Source: JBBQNJ01 sp038329845
GTDB lineage: Bacteria > Planctomycetota > Phycisphaerae > Tepidisphaerales > Tepidisphaeraceae
DNA: 44,674 nt
Direction: 5' to 3'
Assembly: GCA_038329845.1 (NCBI GenBank)
Contig: JBBQNJ010000036.1
Location: 1-44,674, forward strand
The position numbers and the translations under genes were made by a program. Below the pieces are notes generated by a model, which was not told the origin of the DNA, ran no database searches, and saw only the letters and a program-made list of their open reading frames with translations. Numbering within the stretch: the stretch's first letter is position 1; each line of letters begins with the position of its first letter. Positions 32,316-40,843 of the stretch are shown here, one piece after another.

Positions 32316-32551
32316 GAAAGGGTCAGGTCCATCGGGTCAGCCGTGAGGTCTTGGTGAGCCTTGTTGTTGGCGAGGCTTGTTTTGTGGGCGACCTTGGCCT
32401 GCGGTACGCTTATCGTCATGCCCGTCGTCCGCGTCCTATGGAAGCCATGCTTTTGAGGCGTCGACAGCCGAGGGGCTGGGCTTGGATCCGGCTTTCCGCG
32501 AACGCGGTCAGCCCAAGGCAGCGAATGGCGCCAGATGGACCTGACCCTTTC
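32316..32551. repeat. Region bracketed by 21-base inverted repeats
   Basis: GAAAGGGTCAGGTCCATC at 32316-32333 and its continuation to 32336 are repeated in reverse at 32531-32551 with one mismatch over 21 bases. The 33 bases from 32316 also occur at 35934-35966 with one mismatch. The 236-base unit has no gene and behaves like a small non-autonomous repeat. The rest of the 32185-32731 spacer shows nothing else I can support. Confidence 0.75.
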
Positions 32552-32731
32552 GGGCGTCTGATTCTTGCGAGGGAAACTCCATGTTCATTTCTTCAAATAG
32601 GCCGCTCAAGCGATTGAAACCGTTGATCGCGGCGGGGGCAACGATTGCATTTCACTACCTCGAACGCTAATCGTATGGCCTTGGCACCGTCAAGAGAGAC
32701 CGCGTAAAAATCCTCCGCACCTATTCACGGC

Positions 32732-33346
32732 ATGGCAGACCGACTCAACATACTGCTTCTGCACACCCATGATGCCGGGCGAATGATCGAGCCTTACGGC
32801 CACCCCGTCGTCACGCCAAACTTGCTGCGATTTGCCGGGGAATCGGTGCTGTTTCGCCAGGCCTTCGCCGCAGCGCCCACCTGCTCGCCCAGCCGGGCGG
32901 CGCTGATGACCGGACAATATCCCCATTGCTGCGGTATGCACGGACTGGCCACCGCCAAGCATGGCTACGCCCTCAACGACTACTCCCAACACCTCGCCCG
33001 CTTCCTGTCCGGCCACCGCTACACCACTGCCCTGGCGGGCGTGCAGCACGAAGCCTGCGGCCCGCTGGTCGATCCCGCGCTCTTGGGATACCGACGCATG
33101 CTGAATCATGACGCCCATGGCCACTTCGATCATGGCCGTACGCTGGCCGCGGCATTGGGCTTTATCACCGAAGCGCATGATCGGCCGTTTTTCCTTTCAT
33201 GTGGATTCAACGCCCCGCATCGCGACAACCCCAACCAAGCCGACCTGCGCCGACGTCTGGATGAGTGGATCAGCCAAACCAACGATCCCTTCGCCAACGG
33301 AATCATTCCCCCGCCGACCAACGCACTCTCGAAAGTGCAAACATGA
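32732..33346 (+). pseudogene. Sulfatase, N-terminal part only (C-terminal half missing)
   Basis: The product is 204 residues, while sulfatases of this type run to about 450-500. The start RLNILLLHTHDAGR holds metal-ligand residues. Cys51 lies in the formylglycine signature APTCSPSRAALMTG. PFFLSCGFNAPHRDNP follows at about 170. The sequence stops after GIIPPPTN, before the C-terminal DHG metal-binding motif and the small domain. It is therefore probably inactive alone. Its TGA overlaps the ATG of the next gene (ATGA at 33343-33346), so translation could still be coupled. It may be a deletion product or a retained regulatory or partner fragment. Confidence 0.8.
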
Positions 33347-34413
33347 TGACCAAGTCCGATGAGATTGTTGACAACGGTTACGTCGCCGCCGCCAAGCCGG
33401 CGCTGCTGGCATGGATGGAATCGGTCCGCTGTCCGGATCAGGGGTGGGGACGGTGGAAGTACAACGCCGCCATGACCCGGCCGTGGGCGCTTCAGGCATC
33501 GGGAATCGCCATTCGAATCCTGCATGAGTTGGGCGAACTTGGGAAAATTGACCCTGCGCAGCGCGCGGAGGCGGTGGCGTTTTTCCAATCCTGTCAGAGC
33601 GCCGAAGACGGGCTGTTTCGTGACCCGCTTGAAACCGACGCCGACCACAGCGGCCCGCACAGTTGGGAGCAGATCTGGGGCCAGCGTCATGGTGCGGCGG
33701 TCGAAGCCCTCAAGCATCTTGACGCCGCGCCCCGACACCCCTTGCCTGCGGCCCAATTCGTCGATCTGAGCACCACCGACGGCCGATCCTTCACGCTCGA
33801 ACGCATCAACTGGATCAACCCGTGGGGGCACGGCGAGAGTTGGGCGCGGGCCATCCGAGCCTATCTCATCAACCCCGCCCATACACCCGATGATGCCGTG
33901 TTGAGCGACGCCCTCGACGCCTTCGAGCAACACATCCTCGATCCCATCACCGGCACGCCCAACCGCCGCATGACCGACCCCGACCCTTCGCGCGCCATGG
34001 CGGGGCTTTTCAAGACGATGATGGCGTATCAAGCGGTGGGGCGGCCGTGGCCTTGCGCCGAGGCGGGGATTGATTCGACACTGGCGCTTCAGCACGCCGA
34101 CGGCGAGTTCGGCTATCGCAACAACATGTGCATCAACTGGGATGCCGCCTGGGTGCTGCTGCGCTTGGATCAACAACTTGACGGCGGGCATCGCCACGAT
34201 GAGATCGTCGAATCAGGCAGGCGCCTGGCGGATCACCTCATGCGCCGATATCAGAAAGCGGATGGTGGATTCGCCTTTCACGGCGATCATTGCCAGACCA
34301 ATCACCACTCGATCCGCCTGTGTGATGAGCGTTTGCCCATCGCCGACATGCTGGGCACGACCATGGCGCTCAAGTGCCTCGCCTATGCCGATGGGTGGCT
34401 GGCGGGGAAATGA
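33343..34413 (+). CDS. Alpha/alpha-toroid protein between two sulfatases (function unknown)
   Basis: The product is 356 residues with no signal peptide. Recurrent helices and the motifs FFQSCQSAEDGLF, ALQHADGEFGYRNN and YQKADGGFAFHGDH resemble the Q-x-x-DG-x-(F/W) repeats of the prenyltransferase/terpenoid-cyclase alpha/alpha toroid fold, also found in some glycan-active enzymes. Conserved-looking Trp, Asp and His residues (WMESVRCPDQGWGRWKYN, INWDAAWVLLRLD) line what could be an active site. I do not recognise a named family. Its ATG overlaps the stop of the truncated sulfatase, and a full sulfatase follows by 46 bases, so a role in sulfated-glycan processing is likely by context. Confidence 0.7.
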   Translation: MMTKSDEIVDNGYVAAAKPALLAWMESVRCPDQGWGRWKYNAAMTRPWALQASGIAIRILHELGELGKIDPAQRAEAVAFFQSCQSAEDGLFRDPLETDADHSGPHSWEQIWGQRHGAAVEALKHLDAAPRHPLPAAQFVDLSTTDGRSFTLERINWINPWGHGESWARAIRAYLINPAHTPDDAVLSDALDAFEQHILDPITGTPNRRMTDPDPSRAMAGLFKTMMAYQAVGRPWPCAEAGIDSTLALQHADGEFGYRNNMCINWDAAWVLLRLDQQLDGGHRHDEIVESGRRLADHLMRRYQKADGGFAFHGDHCQTNHHSIRLCDERLPIADMLGTTMALKCLAYADGWLAGK

Positions 34414-34459
34414 GAATTGGGCTGCCGATTTCGTGACCGCCTCCTCCTGCGAATAGACA

Positions 34460-35908
34460 ATGACTCAACACTCCAACGTTTTGCTGATCACCACCGACAC
34501 GCAACGATGCGATTCGCTCCGATGCATGGGGGGCGACTGGGCCGTCTCCCCCAATCTGGACCGCTTGGCTCGTGAGGGGGTGCTGTTCGAGCAGGCCCAC
34601 ACCGCCAGCCCGGTGTGCGGGCCGGCGAGGGCCTCTCTGTTCACCGGTGTTCACACCCCGATTCACGGGGCGACCGAAAACAACCTGCCCGCGCATCAGA
34701 CCCTCACGCCCATCACCTCTCTCCTCGATGCCGCCGGTTACCGCAACCTCATGGTCGGCAAGACCCATTTCCAGCGACCCGCAACCGGCTTTCACGTCCT
34801 GCACGAGCTTCACGGCGAAAAAGGCGCAAGCGGCGATGACTTTTACGCCCACCACCTCGCTCGCCACGGTTACCCCCGGGCCAGTCGGCATCCCAACCCC
34901 GTGCCCGAACATCTGTTCTGCGATGCGTTCCTTACCGACACGATGATTGGCGAGCTCACCGACCACCTACGCCTTTGCCGCGATCAACCTTTTTTCGCTT
35001 TCCTGTCGCTTCTGAGTCCGCACGCCCCGTATGACCCGCCGGGACGCTGGGCGCATCTGTACGACGAGGCGACCCTCCCGCCGCTGAACTACCTGCCTGG
35101 CGAGGTCGACCATTTGCCGCAGGCGGAGCGCGATCTGGTCCTCTTTGGTCGCGGCATGGATCAAAGGGCGTTCCCCGACGGCCGCACGCCGGACATGGAC
35201 TACATCGACGCCATTCGACGGCGCTACTACGGGCTTTGCGCCTATTGCGACCACCAGGTCGGAAGAATCGTCGAGCATCTGGATCGTAGCGGCCTGCGTG
35301 AAAGCACGCTGGTGATCTTCACTTCCGATCATGGCACCACGATGTATGACCACGGGTTCGAGAACAAACACTCGTTTCTCGATGCCTCATGGCGCGTGCC
35401 GATGATCCTGAGCCAGCCGGGCACACTTCCCTGTGGCTTGCGGGCATCACTGGCGAGTTGGATGGACATCCCGGCAACGATACTCGCCCGAGCGGGTGTC
35501 GAGTGGTCGCCGGTTCAGGGATTCGATCTGGTCGGGCCTCTGGCCCAGAATCGGCCCAGCCCGCGCGCCTGTGTCTCGGCGGTGATTTACGAAACCGCGG
35601 CGGTCACAACCTGTCGGTGGAAACTCGAATATGCCCTGAACGATGGCAAGGGCCGGCTGATCGATCGTCATGGCGATCCGATAGAGCAAACCAACCTGTT
35701 CGACAGCCCCGCGCATCGCACGTTGCGTGATCGAATACTGGTGGCATTGCTGCACTGGCGGGCGGAACTGACCGACCTCGAGGATTTGCATCACCGCAAC
35801 GGCCCGGGCGGCCCGGTCGCCCAGCATGTCGCATCACTGATCGCGCGCCGCACCGGCTTGGACGCCGAAATACGCTTGCAGAGCGCGCTGCGGGGCGTGG
35901 ATGACTGA
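34460..35908 (+). CDS. Sulfatase (Cys-type, formylglycine-dependent)
   Basis: The product is 482 residues. The N-terminal NVLLITTDTQRCDSLRCMGG carries metal ligands. Cys53 is in PVCGPARASLFTG, the C-x-P-x-R signature needing conversion to formylglycine. PFFAFLSLLSPHAPYDPP and TLVIFTSDHGTTMYDHG supply further active-site and metal residues. No signal peptide is seen. A maturase (FGE or anSME) must be encoded elsewhere. It is the third gene of the cluster after the toroid protein and probably hydrolyses sulfate esters on carbohydrates. Confidence 0.92.
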   Translation: MTQHSNVLLITTDTQRCDSLRCMGGDWAVSPNLDRLAREGVLFEQAHTASPVCGPARASLFTGVHTPIHGATENNLPAHQTLTPITSLLDAAGYRNLMVGKTHFQRPATGFHVLHELHGEKGASGDDFYAHHLARHGYPRASRHPNPVPEHLFCDAFLTDTMIGELTDHLRLCRDQPFFAFLSLLSPHAPYDPPGRWAHLYDEATLPPLNYLPGEVDHLPQAERDLVLFGRGMDQRAFPDGRTPDMDYIDAIRRRYYGLCAYCDHQVGRIVEHLDRSGLRESTLVIFTSDHGTTMYDHGFENKHSFLDASWRVPMILSQPGTLPCGLRASLASWMDIPATILARAGVEWSPVQGFDLVGPLAQNRPSPRACVSAVIYETAAVTTCRWKLEYALNDGKGRLIDRHGDPIEQTNLFDSPAHRTLRDRILVALLHWRAELTDLEDLHHRNGPGGPVAQHVASLIARRTGLDAEIRLQSALRGVDD

Positions 35909-35933
35909 GAGGCCCGAGAGGTTCAACAGGCCC

Positions 35934-35966
35934 GAAAGGGTCGGGTCCATCGGGTCAGCCGTGAGG
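35934..35966 (+). repeat. Second copy of the GAAAGGGTC...GGGTCAGCC element
   Basis: The 33 bases match 32316-32348 with a single change. The bases just upstream (from about 35909) are also similar between the two sites. The copy sits between the sulfatase stop and an IS110 remnant. Confidence 0.8.
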
Positions 35967-36150
35967 AATCGTCGGGCACCTACGGCGGTGCCCTTCGCCA
36001 GGCCTGCACCGATGCGGGGTTGGCGGTGGTGCGGGTGTCGGCCAAGGCGACCAAGGATGAAGTGGAGACTTTTGACGGCGTTCCCAGTCAGCATGACGGC
36101 AAGGACGCGGCGGTGATCGCATCGCTGGCTCGTCGCGGCAGGGCCGCATT
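35966..36150 (+). pseudogene. IS110-family transposase fragment
   Basis: The open frame reads ESSGTYGGALRQACTDAGLA, then VVRVSAKATKDEVETFDG, then VPSQHDGKDAAVIASLARRG. This is the first catalytic (DEDD/RuvC-like) segment of IS110 transposases, with the D in HDGKDA. It has neither its own start nor the C-terminal serine-containing domain, so only about 60 codons remain. The fragment ends abruptly at the repeat starting 36149. Confidence 0.8.
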
Positions 36151-36385
36151 CGGGGACGCTCCTTCCAAACCCGTGAAATCAAAGTTTTTACATCACAATT
36201 ATGTCCGTTCTGCCAGCCGCAAAATCAGCCATTTTGCCCTTTCTTCGAGCAAACTCACAATCAACGGAATTGAATATGTGACAGAATTACAATATAACCC
36301 TATGATATAAATCAGGTTACAAGGAGCGTCCCCGATTTTGCACCCCGATTTTGCATCAGGTTACAAGGAGCGTCCTCGATTTTGC
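36149..36385. repeat. Inverted and direct repeats with GGAGCGTCC core, flanking an AT-rich segment
   Basis: TCGGGGACGCTCCTT at 36149-36163 is exactly inverted at 36321-36335. A 31-base unit starting ATCAGGTTACAAGGAGCGTC occurs at 36311-36341 and again at 36355-36385 with one change. Between the inverted arms, 36165-36310 is clearly AT-rich compared with the rest of the window, suggesting a foreign insert or a regulatory or replication-type region. Confidence 0.8.
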
Positions 36386-36422
36386 CCTTGGCGCGTGATC
36401 GGGCGGTATTCGCCACCCGACT

Positions 36423-36446
36423 GCGGGCTGGAAGCCTGCACCACAA
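36423..36446 (+). repeat. Dispersed GGCTGGAAGCC element
   Basis: GCGGGCTGGAAGCCTGCACC plus CACAA matches 21462-21485 with two differences over 24 bases. It is a short dispersed element seen here only in intergenic space. Confidence 0.7.
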
Positions 36447-36562
36447 CCCGGGTGGAATCGCGGGGTGCATCGTCGGCGTCCGCGGGACCGGGCTTTATCT
36501 CGGAGGGAAGCTGCAAGTGGAAGCGACGCGCGCGAATCCTCGATCGAGGAAAGAAGATTTCC

Positions 36563-36677
36563 TTAAGTGAATGGCATTTGTAGTGTCCCCTGTTCCATTG
36601 CGGACACGATCAGGTCGATTCATTCATCCGCGCCTTGTAGCCCGCATTTTGGGGCTGGCCGAACGCCATTCACTTAA
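36563..36677. repeat. Inverted repeat pair enclosing about 90 bases
   Basis: TTAAGTGAATGGC at 36563-36575 is exactly inverted at 36665-36677, and the match continues with a one-base gap to about 17 bases. It may be the ends of a miniature inverted-repeat element. No gene is enclosed, and the surrounding 36447-36895 shows no supported coding region. Confidence 0.65.
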
Positions 36678-36895
36678 AGGCCAAAATCGGCAAACTTAAC
36701 TGCAGTCTCGGGCGGATAAGGCGGCTTTTCCCTGGCGTTTTTACGATAAATGAATGTGTTTGGGACTGGACGAAATTTGTGCGTTGTCACCTCGGACAGA
36801 GCACATTAGCATCGCTATAGGTTAATTATGGAAATAATCTCCCCCATCACGGGCCAGTCACGCGATGATGAGCGGGGGTTGAGTACCGACTTCGT

Positions 36896-36939
36896 GGGGA
36901 CATCCCCCTTGATATTAACGAGCTAGAGGGGATGTCCCC
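36896..36939. repeat. Strong hairpin upstream of the di-haem cytochrome
   Basis: GGGGACATCCCCCTT (36896-36910) pairs with AGAGGGGATGTCCCC (36925-36939), with one mismatched position and a 14-base loop. Each arm is itself nearly self-complementary. It ends 36 bases before the cytochrome ATG, so it could terminate upstream transcription or act in the leader. Confidence 0.75.
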
Positions 36940-36974
36940 TTTCGCTGATCCCCTTATCTTTCTGGAGCCAGACC

Positions 36975-38396
36975 ATGAACCATCGAGCCACCCATCCAAC
37001 CCGCACAACCCTGGTGCTCGCCGCGATGCTCGCGGGCACCTTCGGTGTCGTACTCGCCCAGCAAAAGGCGAAGACGCCCGCCCTGCCGGACCAGACCTAC
37101 ATGCCCGTCGTCATCGACGAGGATTTCGAGCGGACGAAGGAGGCTGACACGGCGGCCAAGAACCGCTTCATGCAGCGGCAGCGGGAGTTGCTCGAACGAC
37201 GATACAACCTCGCCGACGATCCGTCCGATGTGATGATGTCCGCTGGCCGAAAGCCCGTCCAGAAAGGCGTGCGCGTGAAGCTGCCCGAGGGCACAACGTG
37301 GGACCAGCTCAACGCGATGACGTCGGCCGAGATCAAGAAAAAGGATCTGTTCCCGATGGGCTTTCGCCCATTGCCGCATGCCAAGCACACCGTCGGCGGC
37401 CAGGTATTCCCGCAGAACCAGATCGACGCCATGCAGCGTCTGGAGAATCGCGACCTCTCGCGGTTCGACATCGCCTTCGACATGCCCGATCACCTCACGC
37501 CCGAGTTCCCGCCGCCGATTTTCCTCACCACGCGCCCGGACCTCGGCGACATTTCGCAAGGTCAGATCCTGTCGATCAAGAATTACTACGCCATGATGAA
37601 GGGCAAACTGACGCCCGTGCAGATGGAGGGCATGCGCCTGTTGTTGACGCCATTTCCGCAGCAGCAATTCAACCAAACCGAAGATCGCAAGGTCGCCGAC
37701 CCCAGCCTCGGCGTCACCTGCCTCGATTGCCACGTCAACGGCCACACCAACGCCACGTTCCACCTCAACCCCGACACCCGGCCCCAGGCTGCCCGTCACC
37801 GCCTTGACACGGTGAGTCTGCGCGGGCTGTACAACCAGCAGATTCATGGCTCCAAGCGGTCGCTGCGGTCGGTGGAGGATTTTACCGAGTTTGAACAGCG
37901 CACCGCGTACTTCGACGGCGACCATGTGATCGCCGCCAAGAAAGGCGTCAACCTGCCGGACCGCGCTTCCCAGGTCGTGATGATGGCGCAGATGCAGAAC
38001 ATGTTTGATTTCCCCCCGGCACCGAAACTGGACCCGGCCAATCGACTCATCCCCACCATGGCCAGCGAGCAGGAACTGTTGGGCCAACGGATCTTCATGA
38101 CCAAGGGCCGCTGCGCCGAATGCCACAAGCCCGAGACGGCGTTCATGGATCAGCAGATGCACGATTTGCGTCTGGAACGGTTCTACCGCTCCGACACGAT
38201 CAGCGATCAGTACAGCGTGCCCGATGGCCCGATCAAGACCTTCACGCTCCGGGCAATCAAGGATTCGCCTCCCTATCACCACGACGGCCGGCTGATGACT
38301 CTGGAGGACACGGTAGAGTTTTTCAACCTCGTACTTGGTTTGGATCTGAGCGCTGCGGACAAGGACGCGCTGGTCGCCTACATGCGATGCCTCTGA
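36975..38396 (+). CDS. Exported di-haem c-type cytochrome, cytochrome c peroxidase/MauG-like
   Basis: The product is 473 residues. Signal peptide 1-29 is followed by two CxxCH haem-binding motifs, CLDCH at 249-253 and CAECH at 380-384, with a C-terminal FTLRAIKDSPPYHHDGRLMTLEDTVEFFN region, given here as one block, that is typical of the CCP/MauG superfamily. Such proteins act in the periplasm as peroxidases or oxidases. The N-terminal 200 residues lack a haem motif and are larger than in classical CCP; planctomycete relatives are often annotated as cytochrome B6. The ATG follows GGAG at eight bases. Confidence 0.85.
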   Translation: MNHRATHPTRTTLVLAAMLAGTFGVVLAQQKAKTPALPDQTYMPVVIDEDFERTKEADTAAKNRFMQRQRELLERRYNLADDPSDVMMSAGRKPVQKGVRVKLPEGTTWDQLNAMTSAEIKKKDLFPMGFRPLPHAKHTVGGQVFPQNQIDAMQRLENRDLSRFDIAFDMPDHLTPEFPPPIFLTTRPDLGDISQGQILSIKNYYAMMKGKLTPVQMEGMRLLLTPFPQQQFNQTEDRKVADPSLGVTCLDCHVNGHTNATFHLNPDTRPQAARHRLDTVSLRGLYNQQIHGSKRSLRSVEDFTEFEQRTAYFDGDHVIAAKKGVNLPDRASQVVMMAQMQNMFDFPPAPKLDPANRLIPTMASEQELLGQRIFMTKGRCAECHKPETAFMDQQMHDLRLERFYRSDTISDQYSVPDGPIKTFTLRAIKDSPPYHHDGRLMTLEDTVEFFNLVLGLDLSAADKDALVAYMRCL

Positions 38397-38481
38397 GATG
38401 CGGATGCGGCGGCGATGCGCCGGTGTAATCCGCCATATATCTCGCGAATTCCTTGGCTGGGGGCGTTTTCTTCACGCGAGA

Positions 38482-38505
38482 GCCTTCCGTCGGTGGACGG
38501 AAGGC
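38482..38505. terminator. Perfect 10-base-pair hairpin, candidate terminator
   Basis: GCCTTCCGTC at 38482-38491 pairs with GACGGAAGGC at 38496-38505 around a GGTG loop, 85 bases after the cytochrome stop. There is no T-run, so it may be a terminator of weaker type or an mRNA-stabilising hairpin. Confidence 0.45.
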
Positions 38506-38662
38506 TTCCGCATGGAGAGAGTCCGTGTGCATCCCCGCTTGTTTTGCCCTTCACAGGGCAGAAACAGGGGAGATCACGAATGCCATTGCCTGACACCCAC
38601 TTGCATCATTTCCCGCCCAATCCCGACGCGGGCGGGAGTCGTTTAGTGCCATTAAGGATGGA

Positions 38663-38742
38663 CAGGATAAACAGGATTGAGGCGCGGCCAGACCCGGCCA
38701 AAGAGCCTTATCCTGTGAATCCTGTTTATCCTGTGAATCCTG
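38663..38742. repeat. Inverted/tandem GGATAAACAGGATT-type repeat
   Basis: TTATCCTGTGAATCCTG occurs at 38708-38724 and 38726-38742. CAGGATAAACAGGATT at 38663-38678 is the inverted counterpart. The remaining 38397-38796 spacer has no supported gene. A 12-base TTAGTGCCATTA at 38643-38654 also occurs at 381-392, probably as part of another dispersed element. Confidence 0.8.
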
Positions 38743-38796
38743 GTCCGACTTACTTCTGCGGCCCACTGCGGCGACCGGCGCTAAAAAGCCGCGATA

Positions 38797-40770
38797 CTAT
38801 TGGCTCAACGGGTCTTCCGGGTAGCGCTGCTTGAGCAGCGCGCGAAGAGATTTGCTCTTGGCCGGGTCGCTCTTCGCTAGTGCCTTGCTGGCCCGGTCGA
38901 GAAGCTGAGGAGCGTAGGACGATCCCGGGACGGCGGCGGCGAAGGCTTCGGCGATGCGGGCCGCGGCCAGAGGCTGCTTCTTCCGCTCCATCAGCTTCAC
39001 CCGCAGCAGGATGCTGTACCCTTCGAGAAACTCCATCGGGTACTGGGCCTGCCATTTGTCCCAGGTCTCTTCGCCGGCTTCCCAGTCGCCCTCGGTGATA
39101 AAATACTCGGTGGTCCGGGCCATGGCCCCGCTGATGGCGGCCCGCTTTTCCGGACGCCCGCGCTCGGGCAGGGAATCGAGAATTTTCGATCCCTCGGCGA
39201 CTTTCCCCGACAACACCAGGCCCATGGCGTAAATCCGACGCACACCGGCGTCAGCTTTGTCCTTACTGGCGATCGGTTCCAGGGCCTTGACCGCGCCGGC
39301 CGGATCACCAGCCCACCAGAGCAGGTATTGTGCCCAGGCCCGCGTCGCCGTCGGTTGCAGATCAGAGTTTTGCGGCACGCCCTGCCACAGGGCCAGGGCC
39401 TTAGCGTCCTGTCCCCGGTCGAATGCTTGGCGGGTCAAATCATCGAGAAACTCCATCGCCCGCTGCACGTTGGGATGCCGGCGCTCGGCGGCGAGCCTCG
39501 CCCCGCTCGCCAGGGCCGCCGGCAACGCCCCGGCGCGAAGGTGGATCGCCGTCACTTGCGTCAGCCACGTCGCCGGAAGCGTCGCAACGTCGTATCGCGC
39601 TAGTATCTTCGAGTGGACGGGCGCGGCGTCCTCCTTGGGGTTGCTCAGCCGGTTGACATCACGGTCCACCGGAATGCGAATCGTCTGGCTGTCGCTGTTG
39701 CTCCCAACGCTCACCTTGATCCGTACGGCGTATGTACCCTCGTTGACGTAGACGTGTTCCACCTCGGCCGCGGTGGATGTCTGCCCATCACCAATATCCC
39801 ACTCGAAACGGGCATTGCCGCGCGGTGCCTGGGCGATGAGCTTCATGCGATGGGAGTACTCATTGGCGACGAAACATTCGCCTTGGTATTCCAGCTTGAA
39901 ATCGGCGGTGAGGTTCTTGCGGATCTCCTCCATCGCCCCGATCACGCCGCCGTAGCAGATGCCAAAACTGCTGCGTGGGATCGGCGTAAAGCCGGAAGCG
40001 GCGGGGGGCTTCCAGACGACGGCGAACCGCGCGTCGCCGGGGTCCTGCACGATTAACTGGAACTCGTGGCGACCGCGCTTGAGGTCCACCGAGGCGGTGT
40101 AGCGGGCGTGCCCGGTGAGATGCTGGGCGAACGCCAGCGGCTTGCCGTCCAGCCACAGCCCGCCCTTGGGCGCCGAGACCGCGAAGGTGTAGTCCCCATC
40201 TTGGTGTGCGAACAGCGACCCGCTGATCCGATAGATCAGCGCGCCGCCGAGGCCCAGCGGGTTCCAACCGATTTCCGGTTGCGGGATCATCGCCGCGCCC
40301 AAGTCGGGTTTGGCCCGCGCCCAGACCTGTTCGATCGCTTTGAAGTTGCCCGTGTCGCCGCCGCCGAATCGGCGCATTTCCATCAACAGCCCGGAGAGAA
40401 GTTTTAATTCTTCAACATTTTTCGGCGGCGGCGGGGGGTTGGGATTGCCCCAGTAGACGAAGTATTTTTTGATCGGTTTGACCAAGGCGAACACCACGCT
40501 CACCTGATCGCCCGGCCCGACTTTCAGCACGCGCCCCGAGACGAGTTTGCCATCCTCGCTCGCCACGCGAATATCCCCGCCGTCGGGACGCTGTTTGCCG
40601 TTGGCCAGAAATGTCACTTCGGCCAAAGCATTGTCCGAGCCTTTCTGCTCATCCCAGGGCACCTCGATGCTTCGGCGAAAAGTCCACGCCGCGTCAAACC
40701 ACGCGCCGATCGCGGCACCGGGCAGCGCCGTCAGGAAGATCAACGCGAGTATGCACCGAAAAGTCGTCAT
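38797..40770 (-). CDS. Exported PA14-like/PKD-domain protein with C-terminal TPR-like repeats
   Basis: The product is 657 residues. Signal peptide 1-22 is followed by a DUF2341-like start (WFDAAWTFRRSIEVPWDEQ). A PA14-like carbohydrate-binding region follows at about 140-260 (ISGSLFAHQDGDYTFAVSA, GGLWLDGKPL). A PKD domain lies at about 325-370 (FEWDIGDGQTSTAAEVEHVY, then EGTYAVRIKV). The last 250 residues are alpha-helical and repeat-like (AFDRGQDAKALALWQGV, GDPAGAVKAL, EGDWEAGEETWDKW), as in TPR solenoids. It is probably a periplasmic or surface carbohydrate-binding scaffold. I do not recognise a named protein. Confidence 0.82.
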   Translation of the reverse strand: MTTFRCILALIFLTALPGAAIGAWFDAAWTFRRSIEVPWDEQKGSDNALAEVTFLANGKQRPDGGDIRVASEDGKLVSGRVLKVGPGDQVSVVFALVKPIKKYFVYWGNPNPPPPPKNVEELKLLSGLLMEMRRFGGGDTGNFKAIEQVWARAKPDLGAAMIPQPEIGWNPLGLGGALIYRISGSLFAHQDGDYTFAVSAPKGGLWLDGKPLAFAQHLTGHARYTASVDLKRGRHEFQLIVQDPGDARFAVVWKPPAASGFTPIPRSSFGICYGGVIGAMEEIRKNLTADFKLEYQGECFVANEYSHRMKLIAQAPRGNARFEWDIGDGQTSTAAEVEHVYVNEGTYAVRIKVSVGSNSDSQTIRIPVDRDVNRLSNPKEDAAPVHSKILARYDVATLPATWLTQVTAIHLRAGALPAALASGARLAAERRHPNVQRAMEFLDDLTRQAFDRGQDAKALALWQGVPQNSDLQPTATRAWAQYLLWWAGDPAGAVKALEPIASKDKADAGVRRIYAMGLVLSGKVAEGSKILDSLPERGRPEKRAAISGAMARTTEYFITEGDWEAGEETWDKWQAQYPMEFLEGYSILLRVKLMERKKQPLAAARIAEAFAAAVPGSSYAPQLLDRASKALAKSDPAKSKSLRALLKQRYPEDPLSQ

Positions 40771-40843
40771 CGTGCGCCCCCGATTGATTCTACCCTCGCG
40801 GCATGGCGCGCGTTGAGAAAAACGCGGTGCAGCGCCGCGGCGG

